A DNA stretch of 64,000 nucleotides from Rhodamnia argentea (taxonomy: Eukaryota > Streptophyta > Magnoliopsida > Myrtales > Myrtaceae). Under the pieces are notes generated by a model. It was not told the DNA's origin. It saw nothing but the letters and a program-made list of their open reading frames with translations, and did not search any database. A program made the position numbers and the translations under genes. Shown here piece by piece: positions 60,443-64,000 of the stretch; within the stretch, counting starts at the first letter, position 1, and each line of letters opens with the position of its first letter. The stretch spans positions 8,680,001-8,744,000 of the forward strand of contig NC_063150.1 of the NCBI RefSeq assembly GCF_020921035.1. Direction: 5' to 3'.

Positions 60443-62916
60443 TCATTTCCCATCCTTGGGCCTAATTTCGATCCCTTCCACAACCAGCCCAGCCTTCCAG
60501 TTGCCACCCTTCGTCTCCAGGACGCTCATTTCAACCTCCCCGTCTTCTCCATCCTTCGTCAAGAACTCGCCCAACTCTATCTCTGACCACCCATCTCGTC
60601 TCTCTTTAGGATAGCTCCCGTCCCCCTCGGTAGGTGCAGGTGTCGGCGGCCCCTCATCACAATCGTTGTCGTCGACCAATTCAAAATGCGCTGGTAGAAA
60701 ACCAAAACCGAAGCGCCCAAATCTCAGCCTGGACTGCCGTCCGCGCATGTTGTTCTCTCTGGATAAGTAGACTGAGCGCTCACACTTGCCCGCTTCATCA
60801 CCAGCAAATGCAGCTCCAACCTCAACAGACTGGAATTCAAATCCATATGATGTCAGGGTGGATTTGAATACCAAGTACGCTGCATAACGGGTTCCGGGCG
60901 ACAGCAGGCGAGAACTAACTGTGCCTCTAATTTCGAGCCAACAGACACTGATCAGTTCAGCAACTTCTGCAAACCTGTAAATTCACAAGGACATTCCATA
61001 CGGTCATCACCATGAGGGAGAAACGAAAGAAAATTTATTTTGGGACGAACAAAATTAATGCAGCGGCCCATTTTCTTCATGAAGGTGAGAGAGTGGAGGA
61101 AATAATGTATTACCTGGAGTTGGGCATGCGATTCCAAGACCAGTACCTCGGAGTATCACCCCATATTATATACAGGGCCCTAGCTGATAGCATGATACAT
61201 TTCTTCCCACTGTGCCTGTCCAGCGAAAAGCTCTGCAAAGCATGTTGCACTCACATAAGCAACGAGAAGCCGGGCGACGTCGTTTTGAGAAAACAAGATT
61301 CACCATTTCAGCAAATATAGTATCCGCAAAGCAATAAAGCTTAGCACTCATTCCATCATCTGTGCTGTCCACTTTCCTATTCGGTGCATTCGTCTTGGCC
61401 TTTTTAAGCAAAAGTTCTTTATCAACTTTTAGGAACAGTGAGATTTGACCAAAAACTTGGGAACCATTGCATAATGACCGCTAAGAAATTTACAAATTTC
61501 CCCACAAAATTTTGAATTTTTGTCGCAGTTGCTAGTTAGTCTATCTATATAGGCTTTAACTGTTACATGAAGATACCTTTCCTCGTTGTTATTTTTTCAC
61601 CAAAAGATTTCTATCACATGGTTAATGAAGTTAACAAAATAGAGAAGCCACGTGATTGATGAAGTCAAGAAAATTCAGCAGAGGCTATTTTGTTCAAAAG
61701 AATTGAGTTAATCCATTTTTAAGTAACAATTACCGGCTGTGCAGACCGGAAAACTAACCAACAAGAAAAATCAAAATTCAGGTGTACTCTGTAACTTTTC
61801 AAAGGTACATGACCACTAATGCGTGCATTCGTCTTGGCCTTTTTAAGCAAAAGTTCTTTATCCTCTTTTAGGAACAGTGAGATTTGACCAAAAACTTGGG
61901 AACCATTGCAAAATGACCCCTGAGAAATTTACAAATTTCCCCACAAAATTTTGAACTTTTGTCGCAGTTGCTAGTTAGTCTATCAATTGATTTATGCCGA
62001 ACTCCCAACCGACCATGAGGTTGCAGACAGTCTTGAAGCATATACACTACAGATCACCCCTAAACATGCATTGCATTCGTGGTCATCAAGGTACCATGTC
62101 AACAGTGGTGATAATCTTCATGCTCCTAGCGCTGTGAATTGAGTGATTCAACATATCTATCCATTCATTGCCCCAACCATTTGAATCTCGTCATTTTCAG
62201 ATGAAAGATCCTCTCTTTCTTCCTCACCCTTCACTTATCATTCTTTATCTTGTGGACGTAAACCATGAGTTGGTTCCATACAATTCAATCAACTCTTCAC
62301 ATTCAGATCGTGGCTGTGTGCAAAGGAAGAATGTCCAGTGGAAGCCGCAGCATGATATTATTACATGACAACTGCTTCTCCTTGAAGACATAAAATGCAC
62401 TCGCTCGGTTCAGGTTGGAAGTGGACAAGAAACACATGCTCATGACGGCGGATTTCAGTTAAACTACTCGGCAAAGAAACAACAACTTGCAGACGACAGC
62501 ACACCACATGAATCACATTTCAATGTCCTATCAATTCCAACATGAAGAACAGTTATGGCATATCATCCCCGTCAATCCGCAATAACAGAATAAGAAATAG
62601 GAAGAGGCAGTTTGAGGTGGGAAGACGGGGGGAGACTTACCATTTTGCCATCGCCGATGAGAACCGGGTCGTCGCAGAGGCTGAAGTAGAGCTCCTTCAG
62701 GGACGAAACGCTCCGGGAGACCATCGGGCGGGAGCCCGGCGGCAAGAACGAGGCCCAGACAGCGTCGGAATCGCACGCCGAATTGAAGACCGACGAGACG
62801 GACGCGAGCCTGCACGCGTCGGCGGGGCTCGTGAAGGAGATCACGCTGGCGATGCACCCTTCGGGCAGCGCGGAGAAGTCGGGACCGTCTCGTCCCTTTC
62901 CTTGGGTCACCGCCAT
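60443..62916 (-). CDS. F-box protein of the PP2-B type (F-box plus phloem protein 2-like lectin domain), intact
   Basis: There are three exons: 62916-62641, 61232-61114 and 60974-60443. All junctions keep phase (927 nt, 308 residues). Exon 1 encodes the F-box, DFSALPEGCIASVISFTSP, then DACRLASVSSVF and LKELYFSLCD. This module binds SKP1 in SCF ubiquitin ligases. Exon 2 gives SFSLDRHSGKKCIMLSARAL and IIWGDTPRYWSWNRMPNS. Exon 3 gives the PP2 domain: VCWLEIRGTV, LSPGTRYAAYLVFK, YPKERRDGWSEIELGEF and the C-terminal GLVVEGIEIRPKDGK. PP2 domains bind glycans in some members, so the protein may select glycosylated or stress-related targets for degradation; the substrate is unknown. The ATG at 62916 was chosen as the first Met before the F-box. 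Intron 1 is 1.4 kb and carries a spaced direct duplication. Decayed copies of this gene occur at 44.1, 49.2 and 56.6 kb. Confidence 0.92.
61384..61984. repeat. spaced direct repeat of about 160 bp in the PP2-B gene intron 1
   Basis: The block starting GCATTCGTCTTGGCCTTTTT (about 61386) and ending GTTGCTAGTTAGTCTATC (about 61547) recurs almost unchanged at about 61824-61984, with a period near 438 bases. The sequence between them is not repeated. A shorter part also appears near 50190 beside the decayed PP2-B copy. Confidence 0.85.
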
Positions 62917-63086
62917 TGGTAAGGAGGACTCCAAGGCAATGGGTGCTAGCGAAAACGGCTTAAAGCCGACGCCTTTCGACGAGACGACGGCGATTCAGAA
63001 CAACTCCGATGATGGGTGTAGCTGAAACGGATCAAAGGTGGGCCCTTTCGACGAGATGATGGTGACTCAGAGCGTGACTCGTCGTG

Positions 63087-63094
63087 TTTATATA
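63087..63094 (-). promoter_or_regulatory. TATA box of the F-box/PP2-B gene
   Basis: The minus strand reads CTCTCTATATAAACACG. TATATAAA lies about 175 bases upstream of the start codon, a normal distance for a plant promoter with a leader of about 140 bases. Confidence 0.6.
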
Positions 63095-63109
63095 GAGAGA
63101 CGGTGCCGT

Positions 63110-64000
63110 CATGGATGGTGCAAAATCTTCGTGGCTAAGGCTTGGGGCGAGGAGGGTGGGGTGGGGTCTCCGAATCAGCACAGGCCAGGGTGGGACACCC
63201 TCAAAGTGGAAAAAGACAATCTACCTCAAAAAAAAAAAAAAAAAGAGTGGAAAAAGACAGAGGAAAAAGTCAGAGGACATAGTAAAAAAAAATTAAAGAA
63301 AAGGAATAAATATATGGGATAATAAAATGGAAATGCTTTTAAAAAAAAGGTTGACCAACATTATATGGTGCGCACAGCAAACCGTTTCTTATCGGAGAAG
63401 TAAACGAAAGGATATGAATTCCACCCTTCAATGGAATGAAATTCTTGGCGGGATCTTGTCAACGAGTGTCCGGAGTGCTTAATTAAGCATTACTTGACAA
63501 TGAAGAAATGTCGATTTCTTTTCGCACGTTATTTGCATGTAACCCGAGAGAGAAAGAGTCTTGCAAATTGCAATCTTTCCTTAACTGGGTTTTTTTTCTT
63601 ACAAGCACCCTCTCAAGGCGCTCGTTAACGAAATTCTTACCGATAAAAATGTCACATCGATTTACTAAAATAGAATGGACATGTTTAAAACGCATCTCCA
63701 CTTTTACACAACCATATCAATCAGTATCCCTAGCTTTGAAGACCTGCAACTTGCAAAAGAAATATTAAAAGGACCAATTTCCGAATTTCATCACAAGAGA
63801 GCGCGTGTTAGGTAGTATGATGTAAATTCACTATTGACCCTTTTTTGTTTTTAGCAATTTACGCTTTTAAGAAAAACAATATGTTTTACATAGTATCTGA
63901 GCACATGTAGACATTGTAGAGATTCGATTCCTAACACCCATCTTAATTTTCGTTTCATGTTATTCTTCTTGCGTTTTTTTGTCCCGATTATCGTGTCGTG
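63110..64000. other. right-end intergenic stretch
   Basis: Apart from the presumed upstream promoter of the F-box/PP2-B gene, I see only AT-rich sequence, a poly-A run near 63226 and no recognisable gene or element. Confidence 0.4.

Noticed and set aside
62542-63025. Plus-strand frames of up to 126 codons over the F-box exon
   Set aside because: They are antisense to the intact F-box exon, whose minus-strand sequence matches a known family.
1-64000. CRISPR arrays, bacterial operons, prophage or rRNA genes
   Set aside because: The window is nuclear plant DNA with spliced genes; the regular repeats seen are foldback arms or tandem duplications, not spacer arrays, and no rRNA or convincing tRNA was found.

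Overview
This window is nuclear DNA of a flowering plant, most likely a woody eudicot. I suspect Myrtales/Myrtaceae, but that is inference from the gene repertoire and not shown directly. The reasons are long multi-exon genes with GT-AG introns, plant-only families (CYP97 carotenoid hydroxylase, UGT80 sterol glucosyltransferase, LysM and WAK-type receptor kinases, F-box/PP2-B proteins), a plastid psaJ copy embedded in the chromosome, and many short TIR or foldback elements.

Left part (1-32.6 kb) is mostly single-copy gene space. It holds the 3' end of a LEA-like gene (2-193, +), an unrecognised 12-exon gene (2884-6315, +), and a 6.7 kb stretch with two foldback elements. Next come a complete CYP97A/LUT5-type carotenoid beta-ring hydroxylase (13049-18188, +, 16 exons) and, tail to tail with it, a complete UGT80 sterol glucosyltransferase (18916-24319, -, 14 exons). 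A divergent six-exon gene follows (26881-32611, +); it encodes a 953-residue protein ending in a SANT/Myb-like domain of the kind at the C terminus of CHR4/Mi-2-like remodelers, with no helicase.

Middle part (32.9-50.2 kb) is a decayed tandem array on the minus strand. Its repeating gene is a receptor kinase with a signal peptide, three LysM modules, a short Cys-containing linker, one membrane helix and a kinase of the wall-associated (WAK) type instead of the usual LYK kinase. Five copies or fragments exist: A (32.94-35.18 kb), B (35.62-38.37 kb), C (39.93-42.78 kb), D (45.83-48.47 kb) and E (59.50-59.87 kb). Only C is intact, with two exons and 667 codons. Pieces of two neighbouring genes were copied with the array: the 3' end of the SANT gene (about 45.1-45.5 kb) and the PP2-B domain of an F-box gene (44.1-44.5 and 49.2-50.0 kb).

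Right part (50.4-64 kb) is repeat-rich. It holds a foldback element with a 10-bp target-site duplication, a decayed unidentified coding stretch, the psaJ-like plastid insertion, a run of foldbacks from 53.3 to 55.9 kb (one with a 9-bp target-site duplication), a divergent PP2-B relic, the LysM-WAK fragment E cut by a TIR element, and finally an intact three-exon F-box/PP2-B gene (60443-62916, -).

CYP97A and UGT80 are housekeeping plastid-pigment and membrane-sterol functions. The right half is a fast-turnover receptor/F-box neighbourhood of the kind often linked to recognition of chitin-like or cell-wall ligands. All exon boundaries were read by eye from splice sites, frame continuity and remembered family sequences; no search or alignment was run.
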